DNA of 64,000 nt from Phycisphaerales bacterium (GTDB taxonomy: Bacteria > Planctomycetota > Phycisphaerae > Phycisphaerales > UBA1924): positions 35,150 through 99,149 of the forward strand of contig JAGQON010000011.1 of the NCBI GenBank assembly GCA_020427395.1, written 5' to 3'. Position numbers and translations under genes: made by a program. Below the pieces are notes generated by a model, which worked only from the letters and a program-made list of their open reading frames with translations, had not been told where the DNA came from and ran no database searches. Within the stretch, counting starts at the first letter, position 1; each line of letters begins with the position of its first letter. This document shows, one piece after another, positions 18,470-26,695 of the stretch.

Positions 18470-18658
18470 AGCAGGGCCGAAAGTGAATTGCAAGTGCTTT
18501 GCCCGCTCGATCTTGCGCAAGAAAAGTACGGGGTGCACCCATTGACCGGGCGGGGTGAGTCTGCCATACTCAGCGTTGTGGGATCGTATCATGCCCGCCG
18601 CACTGATCCGAGGTTGTTGTGGGATTCGCGGCCAACTCGTGACCACACCGAGAGAGCG

Positions 18659-18682
18659 AGTCTGCCCCGCAGTGGGGAGACT
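18659..18682 (+). promoter_or_regulatory. Hairpin in the leader of the HU-like gene
   Basis: AGTCT pairs with AGACT and CCCC with GGGG (one bulged G, 5-base loop), ending 56 bases before the HU ATG. It is not followed by a U-tract, so it is more likely a leader structure than a terminator. Confidence 0.3.
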
Positions 18683-18738
18683 CAGACAACCCGACCCACC
18701 TGCCGCGCGCCCCACGGGCGTGGAAGGAAGAGACCAGA

Positions 18739-19173
18739 ATGAACGACACGATCACCAAGAAAATCCTGATCGACCGCATCGCCGACAGCACGGGCATGAA
18801 GCGCGTGGCCGTCAAGCAGGTTGTTCAGGAGTTTCTCGATCAGGTGATCGTCGAGCTCGGCGACGGAAACCGCCTCGAGTTCCGTGATTTCGGCGTCTTC
18901 GAGGTCAAGCAGCGTGCCCCGCGCATGGCCCAGAACCCCAAAACCCTCGAACGCGTCCCCGTGCCCGCCAAGCGCACCGTGAAGTTCAAGGTCGGACGCC
19001 GCATGCGTGAGGCCATGGATGCCAGCGCCGAAGCCCAGGCCCAGAGCACCAAGCCCGCCACGGGTCAGCTCGAGCCCAAGCCCGCCGCCAGCACCCGCGA
19101 GGACCGCGATGTGGTCGGCAGCATCGGCTCGGGCGTTCACGAACGCGCCGCCGAAACCGCCGGCGCTCGATAA
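18739..19173 (+). CDS. HU/IHF-family DNA-binding protein with C-terminal extension
   Basis: Residues 1-95 of this 144-residue protein follow the HU fold: KKILIDRIADSTGMKRVAVK, QEFLDQVIVELGDGNRLEFR, DFGVFEVKQRAPR, and the beta-arm NPKT with KRTVKFKVGRRMREAM. About 45 extra residues rich in Ala, Gln and Glu follow, which standard 90-residue HU lacks. HU proteins bend DNA and compact the nucleoid. The ATG at 18739 has GGAAGAGA upstream. It is divergent from the arfB-tsaB pair. Confidence 0.9.
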   Translation: MNDTITKKILIDRIADSTGMKRVAVKQVVQEFLDQVIVELGDGNRLEFRDFGVFEVKQRAPRMAQNPKTLERVPVPAKRTVKFKVGRRMREAMDASAEAQAQSTKPATGQLEPKPAASTREDRDVVGSIGSGVHERAAETAGAR

Positions 19174-19374
19174 CACCCCAGGACCGAAGGCAACTTCCCC
19201 CCGTTGGGGCTGGGGAATTCCATCCACACACATCTCAGTCTTATGCACTTGGAACGCATTCACGCACGACTTTGAGTCGTTTAACTCGCCGTTGACAACT
19301 GCTGTCCAAGAGCGTGTGCGGGCGTCCGAATACACACCAGTCGATAACCCCTAAGGGTGGATTGGAGTGTAACC

Positions 19375-21144
19375 GTGCCATCAGTGCTGATCCTCGATGG
19401 ATGCCCCCTGACACGCGAGTGCCTCTCGATGCTGCTGCGAGCCGAGGGCTTCAAGGTGCTGGCGGTCCCCGACAGCGCCCAGGCCAAGGCCCAGCTGAGC
19501 AAGCGTGCCCCGGACCTGCTGCTCTGCGAGCTCGTCGCGCCCGACGGGAGCACGCTGGGGCTGCTCCGATCGATCAAGCAGGACAAACGCCTGAGCAAGA
19601 TGCGCACATGCGTGCTGACGAATATCGCGGCCAAAACCCCGCTCACCCAGGCGGTCGAGGCCGGCGTGAGCGCGCTGATGCTCAAGAGCCGCTTCAGCTT
19701 CAAGGCGCTGGTCCGTCAGCTGAACGAGCTTGCAGAGAAAGCCACCAAGAAGGACGGCACCGAGAAGCCCGCCGAGGAGTCGCGGCGCTACCCGCTGCCC
19801 GTCCCCGCCCCCGATCAGTCGCTGGAGCTGCGTCAGCTCAAGCCCATGATCACCCGTCCCGAGCTCGAGAAGGCCCTCGAAGAGCACCCACGAATGTACG
19901 CCAGCGAGCAGGCGGTCGCCTTTCTCCGCTCGATCCTCGAGTCGGACGATTGCAAAATGGAATCGCTGGCCAACGCGATCCAGGGCGACCCCGGGCTGAT
20001 GGCCCGCCTGTACCGCGAAGCCAACTCGAAGGAAGATGGCTGCGAGGAGCCCGCCAACAGCGTCTTCGAGGCCCTGCTGCGTGTGGGGCTCGACCGACTC
20101 GTCGCGATCCTCGACGAGGTGAGCGCCGAAGAGCCAACGAGCAAGGCCCGCGCCAACGCCCCGGTGACGCACGACCAGCTCCGCGCCCACGCGCTGGCGG
20201 TGGGTGTCATCGCGTCCAAGATCGCCTCGCACTGCCAGGGCATCGATCCGCGCTGGGCGATGACCTGCGGGCTGCTGCACGATGTCGGTCGTGTCCGCAT
20301 GCTGGGTGCGTTGGGCGACAAGCTCACGACCACTCTGGACATCAGCTCGCAGCTGGGTGTTCCCATGCACGCCGGTGAGAAACGTCTGCTGCTGGTCGAG
20401 CACGACAAGCTGGGCATGATGATGACGAACACCTGGAACCTGCCCCGTGAGGTGACGCAGGTGATCGGCTATCACCACGAGGAGCAGGTCAAGCTTGGCA
20501 CGGTCTGCAGCGCGGCGCCAAAACTGGCCGCGTGCGTGGCTCTGGGCGACCACCTGTCCCACGCGCTGGGCTATGGGAACTCGGGCTCCACGACGCTTGA
20601 AGCGTGCGAGACGCTGTTCGACATGCTCGAGAACGACGATCTCACGCTCGACGCGATTGTGGACGGGCTCAAAGCCCAGATCGATGAGGCATTCGAGCAG
20701 AGCGGTGTCAGCACCGATCTGCTGTGCGAGGGCGTGCAGCACCCGGTCCCCGACCAGGCCTTGCTCCCGGCATTCATCAGCGCCAACCCGCAGACGGATA
20801 TCTTCGGGCTGTGGCTGCGTCAGTCGTTCGGGGAGCTGGGGGCGGATCAGACGCCCAACATGGCCGTGGTGCATCTCCGCCAGACCAAGGACCGCAACGA
20901 GCTCAGCGACGCTCTGACGGCGCTCCAGCAGCGTTTGGGCGAGCAGGGCGTGCACGACCCACTGCCGGTGATGATCCTGTCGCCAACGGGGCGGTACGGG
21001 CTGCTCGATGATGTGATGACACGCCACCCGTGCATCCATCTGCGCACACCGTTTGGCATGTCGATGTTTGAGCGCACGGTGAACGCGCTGTTCAGCGGTC
21101 AGCAGCAGGTTGCGCCGGTGAGCGCAACGCGGATGGCGGCCTGA
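19375..21144 (+). CDS. Degenerate receiver domain fused to HDOD domain
   Basis: This 589-residue signalling protein begins at a GTG (19375) with GGAG 7 bases upstream; another GTG lies six codons earlier. Residues 1-120 have a receiver-like pattern (VLILDGCPLTREC), but the phosphosite is Glu in PDLLLCELVAPDGS and the acidic pair is reduced to DG. Residues about 160-420 form an HDOD domain (HARALAVGVIAS-type core, LLHDVGRVRMLG, GYHHEEQ). The last 150 residues end in a Rossmann-like segment resembling another receiver (VMILSPTGRYGLLDDVMTRH). No output domain is visible. It ends 4 bases from the convergent helicase gene. Confidence 0.78.
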   Translation: MPSVLILDGCPLTRECLSMLLRAEGFKVLAVPDSAQAKAQLSKRAPDLLLCELVAPDGSTLGLLRSIKQDKRLSKMRTCVLTNIAAKTPLTQAVEAGVSALMLKSRFSFKALVRQLNELAEKATKKDGTEKPAEESRRYPLPVPAPDQSLELRQLKPMITRPELEKALEEHPRMYASEQAVAFLRSILESDDCKMESLANAIQGDPGLMARLYREANSKEDGCEEPANSVFEALLRVGLDRLVAILDEVSAEEPTSKARANAPVTHDQLRAHALAVGVIASKIASHCQGIDPRWAMTCGLLHDVGRVRMLGALGDKLTTTLDISSQLGVPMHAGEKRLLLVEHDKLGMMMTNTWNLPREVTQVIGYHHEEQVKLGTVCSAAPKLAACVALGDHLSHALGYGNSGSTTLEACETLFDMLENDDLTLDAIVDGLKAQIDEAFEQSGVSTDLLCEGVQHPVPDQALLPAFISANPQTDIFGLWLRQSFGELGADQTPNMAVVHLRQTKDRNELSDALTALQQRLGEQGVHDPLPVMILSPTGRYGLLDDVMTRHPCIHLRTPFGMSMFERTVNALFSGQQQVAPVSATRMAA

Positions 21145-21148
21145 TCGG

Positions 21149-22675
21149 TCAGCGTCCGCGGCGTTTGGCTTTGCCGCCCATCATTTTGCCGGGGAGCTTT
21201 GAGGGGACGATGCCGCCGGGGAACTTGGCGGCCATTTCCTTGTCGCTGAGTTTTTCGACCTTGGGCGGTTCCTGCTTCTGGAAGCGGTTCTGCTTGGGTT
21301 CCTTTGGTGCGCCCTTCACTTCGTAGGTCGGGCGGCCGCCGGTGGGCTCGTCCTTCCAGTCTTCCGGGCGTTCGCGGGCTTCGAAGTCCTCGTACTTCTT
21401 TGCGGGGATCTCGGCGTTGACGAGGAGTTCGATCTCGGTGAGCAGCGAGCCCTGCGCGGGTGTGACGAGCGACCATGCGTGCCCATCGCGGCCGGCGCGT
21501 GCTGTTCGGCCGATGCGGTGGACATAGATGTCGGGGTCTTCGGGGAGGTCGTAGTTGACGACATGGGTGATGCCCTCGACATCGATGCCGCGGGAAGCGA
21601 GATCGGAGGCGACGAGGACATTGAGTTCACCGCCGCGGAACTTGGACATGACCGAGTTTCGCTTTGATTGTGAGAGGTCGCCGTGGATGGCGTGGGCGGG
21701 GATGCCCTTGCGCTCGAGGTATCGCACGACGGAGTCGACCGTGCGCTTCATGCGGCAGAACACGATGGTCAGGGCGGGTTCTTCGTGTGTGAGCAGGTGG
21801 GCGAGCATGCGGCGTTTGTCCCATGGCTCGACGGTGACATAGCCCTGCTTGACGAGATCAACGGTGAGGGCGCCTGCGGTGACCTCGAGCTTCTCGGGGT
21901 CCTGCATGTACTTGCGTGCGAGGCGCTCGATCTCGTCGGTGAATGTCGCGGAGACGAAGATGGTCTGGCGGTCCTTGGGGCACTTGCCCAGCAGCTTTTT
22001 GATGTCGTCTCGGAAGCCGATGTCGAGCATGCGATCGACCTCGTCGAGGACGACGAACTCGATGTCATAGAGATGCAGGTAGCCGCGGTCGATCATGTCG
22101 AGCACGCGTCCGGGGGTGCCGACGATGATCTCGGGACCTTCTTCGAGCTGCTTGGCCTGCACATTGATGGACTGCCCGCCGTAGATAGCGCAGACCTTGA
22201 TGCCGGTGTGGACAGCGAGTTCCTCGATGTCCTGCTTGATCTGCACGGCGAGTTCGCGGGTGGGGGCGAGGATGATGGAGATCATCGAATCGCCCGGCTC
22301 GATCATGTTGAGCAGGGGGAGTGCGAATGCGGCGGTTTTGCCGGTGCCGGTTTTGGCCTGGCCGAGGATGTCGACGCCGGTCATTGCCAGCGGGACCAAG
22401 GCCGCCTGAATCTTGGTGGGATGCTTGAATCCCCGCTCGTCCATCGCTTTGACGATCGAGTCCTTGAGTTCCAGATCCGCGAAGGTCTTGTCGGTCTCGA
22501 AGGTGTCGGGGTTCCAGCCGCCCTTTGGCTCGGAGATGGTGCGCTTGCGCTCGGGCTCGCGATCAGCCCCGGCGTCGCGTTTGCCGCGTTTGCCGCCACC
22601 GCTTCGTCGTGATCGTTTCTTGTCGCCGCCTGATGTCCGGGTGGGTGCGTCGCTGTCGCGATATTTGTCGCTCAT
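21149..22675 (-). CDS. DEAD-box RNA helicase
   Basis: This 508-residue ATP-dependent RNA helicase starts at the ATG at 22675, with AGGA 10 bases upstream. The Q motif (FADLELKDSIVKAM, then HPTKIQ) precedes motif I AKTGTGKTAAF, Ia PTRELAVQI, motif II VLDEVD, motif III SATF, motif V ASDLASRGIDVEG and motif VI HRIGRTARAGRDG. Motif II reads DEVD instead of DEAD. The N-terminus is a basic RG/KR-rich arm and the C-terminus is Lys/Gly/Pro-rich, as in RhlE/CsdA-like helicases acting in ribosome assembly or mRNA decay. The exact role cannot be assigned. Confidence 0.92.
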   Translation of the reverse strand: MSDKYRDSDAPTRTSGGDKKRSRRSGGGKRGKRDAGADREPERKRTISEPKGGWNPDTFETDKTFADLELKDSIVKAMDERGFKHPTKIQAALVPLAMTGVDILGQAKTGTGKTAAFALPLLNMIEPGDSMISIILAPTRELAVQIKQDIEELAVHTGIKVCAIYGGQSINVQAKQLEEGPEIIVGTPGRVLDMIDRGYLHLYDIEFVVLDEVDRMLDIGFRDDIKKLLGKCPKDRQTIFVSATFTDEIERLARKYMQDPEKLEVTAGALTVDLVKQGYVTVEPWDKRRMLAHLLTHEEPALTIVFCRMKRTVDSVVRYLERKGIPAHAIHGDLSQSKRNSVMSKFRGGELNVLVASDLASRGIDVEGITHVVNYDLPEDPDIYVHRIGRTARAGRDGHAWSLVTPAQGSLLTEIELLVNAEIPAKKYEDFEARERPEDWKDEPTGGRPTYEVKGAPKEPKQNRFQKQEPPKVEKLSDKEMAAKFPGGIVPSKLPGKMMGGKAKRRGR

Positions 22676-22828
22676 ATGCTTGAGATCCTGTCTGTATGCC
22701 CCGTTGCAGGGCGCTTGCCGAACCGGGATGCGATCCTCGCAACCCTCGGCCCCGTCATACCCCCGACGATGGGGGTTGTGAGATCGATCATAGGCGTTGT
22801 GGTGACAGGGGTTTGGGGTTGATTTTGG

Positions 22829-22976
22829 CTGAACACGAAGATCGCGAAGGGCTCGAAGGGGGAGAGGAAGACTGAACGCAGAGGGCGCGAAGGTCACGCA
22901 GAGGCGCAGAGGAGAGGGGAGGGGGTGGAAGAGCCGCACTGCGCCGGAGACGGCGAGTACGGGCACCCAGAGGGGT
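22829..22976 (+). repeat. Dispersed purine-rich repeat, copy A
   Basis: About 148 bases, mostly purines on the plus strand, built of degenerate units such as CGCGAAGG and CGCAGAGG. The last 50 bases (GAGCCGCACTGCGCCGGAGA and on) match copy B almost exactly. It ends at the stop codon of the minus-strand gene at 22980. The 304-base gap 22676-22979 otherwise holds only the helicase leader. Confidence 0.8.
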
Positions 22977-22979
22977 GTC

Positions 22980-23474
22980 TTAGGGAGGTGCGTTGGGGCT
23001 TGGGCGTGTGGTTGGTGCGTGAGGATTGGTTGTGATCTCTGCGTGATCGCTTCTTGGTGAAGCGGGCGGGGTCAGCTCATCGCCTTGTGGGCTTTGGGGT
23101 GCGTGTTGCGGGTCGTCGAGGGCAGCAGTATCGGGAACAGGTTCGGGGGTAGGGTCATCGGTTTTGGTGCTGTTCTTTCGGAGGTGGCGGTCGAGGTGGG
23201 CCGCGGCTTTGCGGATGGTTTCGGCGTGTGCGGGTGAGGTTGGCTCGTCCAGCGCGATGCGTTCGAGGACCTGGGTGACGCTGGCGAGGCGGAAGGTGTC
23301 GCGGGCTCGTTCGATGGTGGCGAGCATGCGCTGGAGCTGCACGAACTCGGGGGAGGTGATGATGTCGTGGAGCTGGGCGATGGAGAGCCCGTGGCGGGTG
23401 CAGAGCTCGATGGCGGAGATCGAGGCGTCGTTGAGGTCGATGATCAGCTCGTTGGTGATGTTCGCGTGTGTCAT
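22980..23474 (-). CDS. HTH-like small protein of unknown function
   Basis: This 164-residue protein has an N-terminal helical region (ASISAIELCTRHGLSIAQLH, then SPEFVQLQRML) resembling a phage-like or terminase-small-subunit-like helix-turn-helix. The C-terminal half is Pro/Asp/Thr-rich and probably disordered. No catalytic motif is seen. The gene sits between two direct copies of the dispersed repeat (A downstream, B upstream), and copy A runs to its stop codon. I cannot assign a function. Confidence 0.6.
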   Translation of the reverse strand: MTHANITNELIIDLNDASISAIELCTRHGLSIAQLHDIITSPEFVQLQRMLATIERARDTFRLASVTQVLERIALDEPTSPAHAETIRKAAAHLDRHLRKNSTKTDDPTPEPVPDTAALDDPQHAPQSPQGDELTPPASPRSDHAEITTNPHAPTTRPSPNAPP

Positions 23475-23572
23475 GCGCTGAATGTACGGGCGCGGCGTGG
23501 TTGTTCAAGGGTGTGGGTGCGCATGACAACGATTTTGCGCACAGGGGCGGTGAGTGCGCGTGAGATTTTGGG

Positions 23573-23719
23573 TTGAACGCGAAGATCGCGAAAGGCTCGA
23601 AGAGGGAGATGAAGACTGAACGCAGAGGATGCGAAGGTCACGCAGAGGGCGCAGAGAAGAGGGGGATGGAGGAAGAGCCGCACTGCGCCGGAGACGGCGA
23701 GTACGGGCACCCAGAGGGG
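23573..23719 (+). repeat. Dispersed purine-rich repeat, copy B
   Basis: A near-identical counterpart of copy A in the same orientation, about 147 bases. It keeps the two GAACGC... blocks and the full GAGCCGCACTGCGCCGGAGA tail. It ends 11 bases before the stop codon of the next minus-strand gene. Confidence 0.8.
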
Positions 23720-23730
23720 AAGCTTGCGGA

Positions 23731-24150
23731 TCAAGATTCGGTATCGAGATGCTCGATGACCTGTTGCCAGTAGAACTCGCAATCCGGCGCGGCCCAGGCG
23801 GCGTTGGTCATGTAGTTCGGGGCGAAGTCGCTCAGGTTGTGCGGATCAGGCGTGATTGTGAAGTCAGGCTGGATCAGGTCGGCGAGGAGTTGGGCATCCT
23901 GCGGCCAGCGGACGCCTTCATAGCCGATCTCATCTTGGATGATCAGCATGTCGTCGAGCGATGTTGGGAACTCGTTGGTTTGTGCGGTGTACATTTCGAG
24001 CACGCCGAAGAAGTTTCGGTAGGCGTGGCCGCGGTTTGAAGCGTCAAGCTGATCGTTGGCGACACGCCTGAGCGTGATGACGAGCCAAGCCGCTGCGATG
24101 AGCACGACGAGCAGGATGGCAATCGTGATCTGCTTTCTCATGTCTGCCAT
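23731..24150 (-). CDS. Single-pass membrane protein of unknown function
   Basis: This 139-residue protein has an N-terminal membrane anchor (ITIAILLVVLIAAAWLVITL at about 8-27) and a soluble domain predicted outside the membrane. That domain (FFGVLEMYTAQTNEFPTSLD, then WPQDAQLLADLI) resembles the short globular domains of type II secretion pseudopilins, where a small Pro-Thr-Ser-Leu motif follows the first helix. The N-terminus lacks the G/FTLIE cleavage site, so I call it only pilin-like. ATGs at 24150 and 24141 are both possible starts. Confidence 0.6.
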   Translation of the reverse strand: MADMRKQITIAILLVVLIAAAWLVITLRRVANDQLDASNRGHAYRNFFGVLEMYTAQTNEFPTSLDDMLIIQDEIGYEGVRWPQDAQLLADLIQPDFTITPDPHNLSDFAPNYMTNAAWAAPDCEFYWQQVIEHLDTES

Positions 24151-24237
24151 TGTACTTCTGCGCGGCAATGGGTGGCACCCTGTCAAAGTTGTGTGTCGTT
24201 TGTTCCTGCATTGACCCGAATGGCCATGCAGGGCACC

Positions 24238-24309
24238 CGGCTCGAAGGGGAGAGGAAGACTGAACGCAGAGGGCGCAAAGGTCACGCAGAGGCGCAGAGG
24301 AGAGGGATA
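24238..24309 (+). repeat. Dispersed purine-rich repeat, copy C (partial)
   Basis: A 72-base partial copy with the CTCGAAGGGGAGAGGAAGAC and CGCAGAGG blocks but without the GAGCCGCACTG tail of A and B. The rest of the gap 24151-24415 holds no gene I can support. Confidence 0.75.
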
Positions 24310-24415
24310 AGGAGTGGGTGCCATGCATACGCCGCGTTGAAGAGGTGGTTTATACATATGTGTGAGTCTGGAAGAACCTTCTCAAGCTGCGCGTGAGCAA
24401 AGCAGCCAGCACGAC

Positions 24416-25255
24416 TCAGCCAGAAAGGCAAACCTCAAAGACAGATCCATCCGACTCGCAGCGAACCTCGATCTCGTGGCCCCAAAATAGATCCCGAGCG
24501 TCGTAGTACAGTGTCAGTCGATCGCCAGGATGAAACTCAATCATCGAAAGCCGAATCTTGCGGCCGAGTGCATCGCCTTGCAAAGTGGGACTCGGTGGTT
24601 CTCTCCAGTTGGAGTTGTATGTCTCTTGAAGTTCATCGCAGACTCTCACGCGAGCGTTCGAGTCGATCAGCTTGAGTTTGCTCAAGAGCGATTTGAATGC
24701 CGGAAGGTGTTGTGCTAGACAGTCCGCTGACGCAGCGTGGATCATGATCGCGACTCGCCGCCATCGATAACGAATCCTGCCCTCAAAGCAGCCAAGTTGG
24801 CGATCGAGTTCGAGGTTCCCAAGGTCTGCATCTCGGATAACGAGCGGTTTCTTCAGTTCTTCAGCGATGGATTCGAGCCGTTTATCTTGGACTGAGGTAT
24901 TCACGATTTCTTCAATCTTCCCGCGAAGCACCCCCGGCGTGATCTCGGAGATCCGGGCCCTGAAGTGGATCACCTGATATGGCTGGATCGTGTAGTTCGG
25001 TTCAAGTCCATCAACCTCAAGCAGCATCTCAACAACCAGGTTCTGCACAACAACTGGCGAATCCTGATTGTCTCGATCTCGATACGCATACACCGTGAAC
25101 ACACGGTTTCTGGTCATCTCGTGTGTTTGAGTAAGCGTAGTTGCATCCGATGCCGCGATAGCATGCAGGTTCAATACGGGTGACTGCATGACGCGATCGT
25201 TCCAAGACACTCTGAACTGATCCAGATCACTTTCAAAGTCAGGTTCGCGAGTCAT
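24416..25255 (-). CDS. DUF2262-like protein
   Basis: This 279-residue protein's C-terminal half matches the pattern I know from DUF2262: LDRQLGCFEGRIRYRWRRV, ARVRVCDELQETYNSNW, then SMIEFHPGDRLTLYYDA and LFWGHEIEVR at the end. DUF2262 proteins are soluble and uncharacterised; some occur near toxin-immunity loci, which is not evident here. The start overlaps the glycosyltransferase stop by 4 bases, so translation is coupled. Base composition looks less GC-rich than in the neighbours, hinting at acquisition. Confidence 0.65.
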   Translation of the reverse strand: MTREPDFESDLDQFRVSWNDRVMQSPVLNLHAIAASDATTLTQTHEMTRNRVFTVYAYRDRDNQDSPVVVQNLVVEMLLEVDGLEPNYTIQPYQVIHFRARISEITPGVLRGKIEEIVNTSVQDKRLESIAEELKKPLVIRDADLGNLELDRQLGCFEGRIRYRWRRVAIMIHAASADCLAQHLPAFKSLLSKLKLIDSNARVRVCDELQETYNSNWREPPSPTLQGDALGRKIRLSMIEFHPGDRLTLYYDARDLFWGHEIEVRCESDGSVFEVCLSG

Positions 25256-26067
25256 GATGCGTCCTGATTCTGCAGTTCGTACAGCATCATGTGCTTCATC
25301 AGCGCGGCCGCGGCGGAGGTTGCGGCGCAGAGCCAGCCGGCGGGGCCGTCGCGCCAACTCCCCTTGAGGATGAGCTGCTTGAGGAACGCGCCGGGGGGCG
25401 AGGTCATGATCTTGAGGGGGTTGGTGCGGCGGCCCATGGTGTGCATGGACTGGGCGCTGACGAGCGAGAGGCGGCGGGCGTTGTCGAGGTGCTGGGCGAA
25501 GGACTCGAAGGATTCGTGGATGAGCACACCATCGATGAGCGGCGCGGTGTGCGGTGGGTCGATCTCGAGGTAATCGTGCGGGTCGATGCCGTTGAAGCGG
25601 GCCTTGTTTTCGCGGACGAGTGATGTCTTGACGAGGCGGAGGCGGTGCTCGGGCTGCCAGCAGTGGCGCAGGAGCTTGCCCTTGTATTCGACGACGCGGT
25701 TGACGGTGGCGGCGTCGAGTCCGTTTGCCATGGCGGACTTGATCGACGATGCGAGCTGCGGTGTGACGGGCTCGTCGGAGTCGAGCCAGAGGGTGTAGTC
25801 GCAGGAGCAGGCATCGAGGGCGAGCTGCTTGGTTTTGACGAAGCCGCGCCAGTGGGTCTCGATGAGCAGGACCTCGGAGGTGCCCCACTGGCGGCAGGCG
25901 TTGACGAGGTCCATCGTGGAATCGGTGGAGCCGGAATCGACGACGACGAGCTGGTTGGCGAGATCGCGCACGGAGTTGAGGACGCGCCCCATCGTGCGTT
26001 CGTTATTGCGGCACGGGATCATGACGCTGAGGGTGGGCGTATGGGATGAAGAGTGGGCGTCGGGCAT
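25252..26067 (-). CDS. Family 2 glycosyltransferase (WaaE/KdtX-like)
   Basis: This 271-residue GT-A glycosyltransferase has LSVMIPCRNNERTMGRVLNS at the N-terminus, a nucleotide-sugar pocket in LVVVDSGSTDSTMDL, and the metal-binding DxD in YTLWLDSDEP. The C-terminal segment with KIMTSPPGAFLKQLILKGSW resembles the WaaE group, which adds a sugar to the LPS core or another envelope glycan. It has no transmembrane helix and is probably membrane-peripheral. The -10 hexamer TATTCT lies 7 bases before the ATG, so it may be leaderless. Confidence 0.85.
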   Translation of the reverse strand: MPDAHSSSHTPTLSVMIPCRNNERTMGRVLNSVRDLANQLVVVDSGSTDSTMDLVNACRQWGTSEVLLIETHWRGFVKTKQLALDACSCDYTLWLDSDEPVTPQLASSIKSAMANGLDAATVNRVVEYKGKLLRHCWQPEHRLRLVKTSLVRENKARFNGIDPHDYLEIDPPHTAPLIDGVLIHESFESFAQHLDNARRLSLVSAQSMHTMGRRTNPLKIMTSPPGAFLKQLILKGSWRDGPAGWLCAATSAAAALMKHMMLYELQNQDAS

Positions 26068-26073
26068 TGTTCA

Positions 26074-26080
26074 TAGAATA
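26074..26080. promoter_or_regulatory. Overlapping divergent -10 boxes
   Basis: Only 30 bases separate the divergent start codons. TAGAAT (26074-26079) on the plus strand and TATTCT (26080-26075) on the minus strand overlap, so the two promoters probably compete for polymerase. Confidence 0.4.
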
Positions 26081-26097
26081 GCGTCAAGGGGTGGGTG

Positions 26098-26469
26098 ATG
26101 AGCAACACGAACATCAGGTCGGTACGGGTGCTGCGGTACGCGGCGGACGGCGGGTACGCGGCCGTGGAATGGCTGCGGGCGTTTGAGAGCGTGGAGATCC
26201 CGCACGCGATCAGCGATGGTGATGCGTGGCGGATCGGGGTGCAGATCACCAAGAAGCGTGTGATCGATGTGATCCTGCGGGTAGAGATCCTGGATGGGTT
26301 TGGGGATCGGGTGCGGGCGCGATTCAAACGGACGGAATCGGACGGGTTGTATACGCATCCGGGTCGGTGTGTGGCGCAGATCCGCGGGGCTGGGCGGCCG
26401 CTGGCGCTGCTGGGGGCGCGGCATATGGGGGTGCCGGTGCGGATTCTGGTGTGTGCGGCTGGAGATTGA
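26098..26469 (+). CDS. Hypothetical protein
   Basis: This 123-residue protein starts at the ATG at 26098, with AAGGGGTGG upstream. It looks like a small mixed alpha/beta domain (VRVLRYAADGGYAAVEWLRA, RVIDVILRVEILDGFGDRVR). No known motif, signal peptide or membrane segment is seen. It is divergent from the glycosyltransferase and is followed within 10 bases by repeat copy D. Function unknown. Confidence 0.55.
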   Translation: MSNTNIRSVRVLRYAADGGYAAVEWLRAFESVEIPHAISDGDAWRIGVQITKKRVIDVILRVEILDGFGDRVRARFKRTESDGLYTHPGRCVAQIRGAGRPLALLGARHMGVPVRILVCAAGD

Positions 26470-26478
26470 GCGAGGAGA

Positions 26479-26562
26479 TTGAACGCGAAGATTGCGAAGG
26501 GCTCGAAGGGGGGCTGAACGCAGAGGACGCGAAGATCACGCAGAGGCGCAGAGAAGAGGGAA
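26479..26562 (+). repeat. Dispersed purine-rich repeat, copy D (partial)
   Basis: An 84-base copy with both GAACGCGAAG and CTGAACGCAGAGGACGCGAA blocks but without the A/B tail, in the same orientation as the others. A purine-rich stretch (GGAGGGAAGAAAG) continues to about 26640. Confidence 0.75.
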
Positions 26563-26695
26563 GTCGGGGAAGAGGAAGATGGGGTTGGGATGCGGAGGCG
26601 GATGAGGAAGGAGATCGGAGGGAAGAAAGCTTGGGAGCGTGGAGACTGGGGGAGTGGCGCGGTTGGTGGGATTGTTGTATGATGGGTGCTGCGCC

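Noticed and set aside
19292..19297. TTGACA as -35 of the receiver-HDOD gene
   Set aside because: The bases at 16-18 downstream (TGTGCG) do not resemble a -10 box.
24171..24324. Ends of a small insertion sequence (GGTGGCACCC and GGGTGCCAT flanking repeat C)
   Set aside because: The two motifs are short and imperfect, with no transposase and no target duplication visible.
22829..26562. CRISPR array
   Set aside because: Repeats are about 70-150 bases, irregularly spaced by genes and not separated by uniform spacers.
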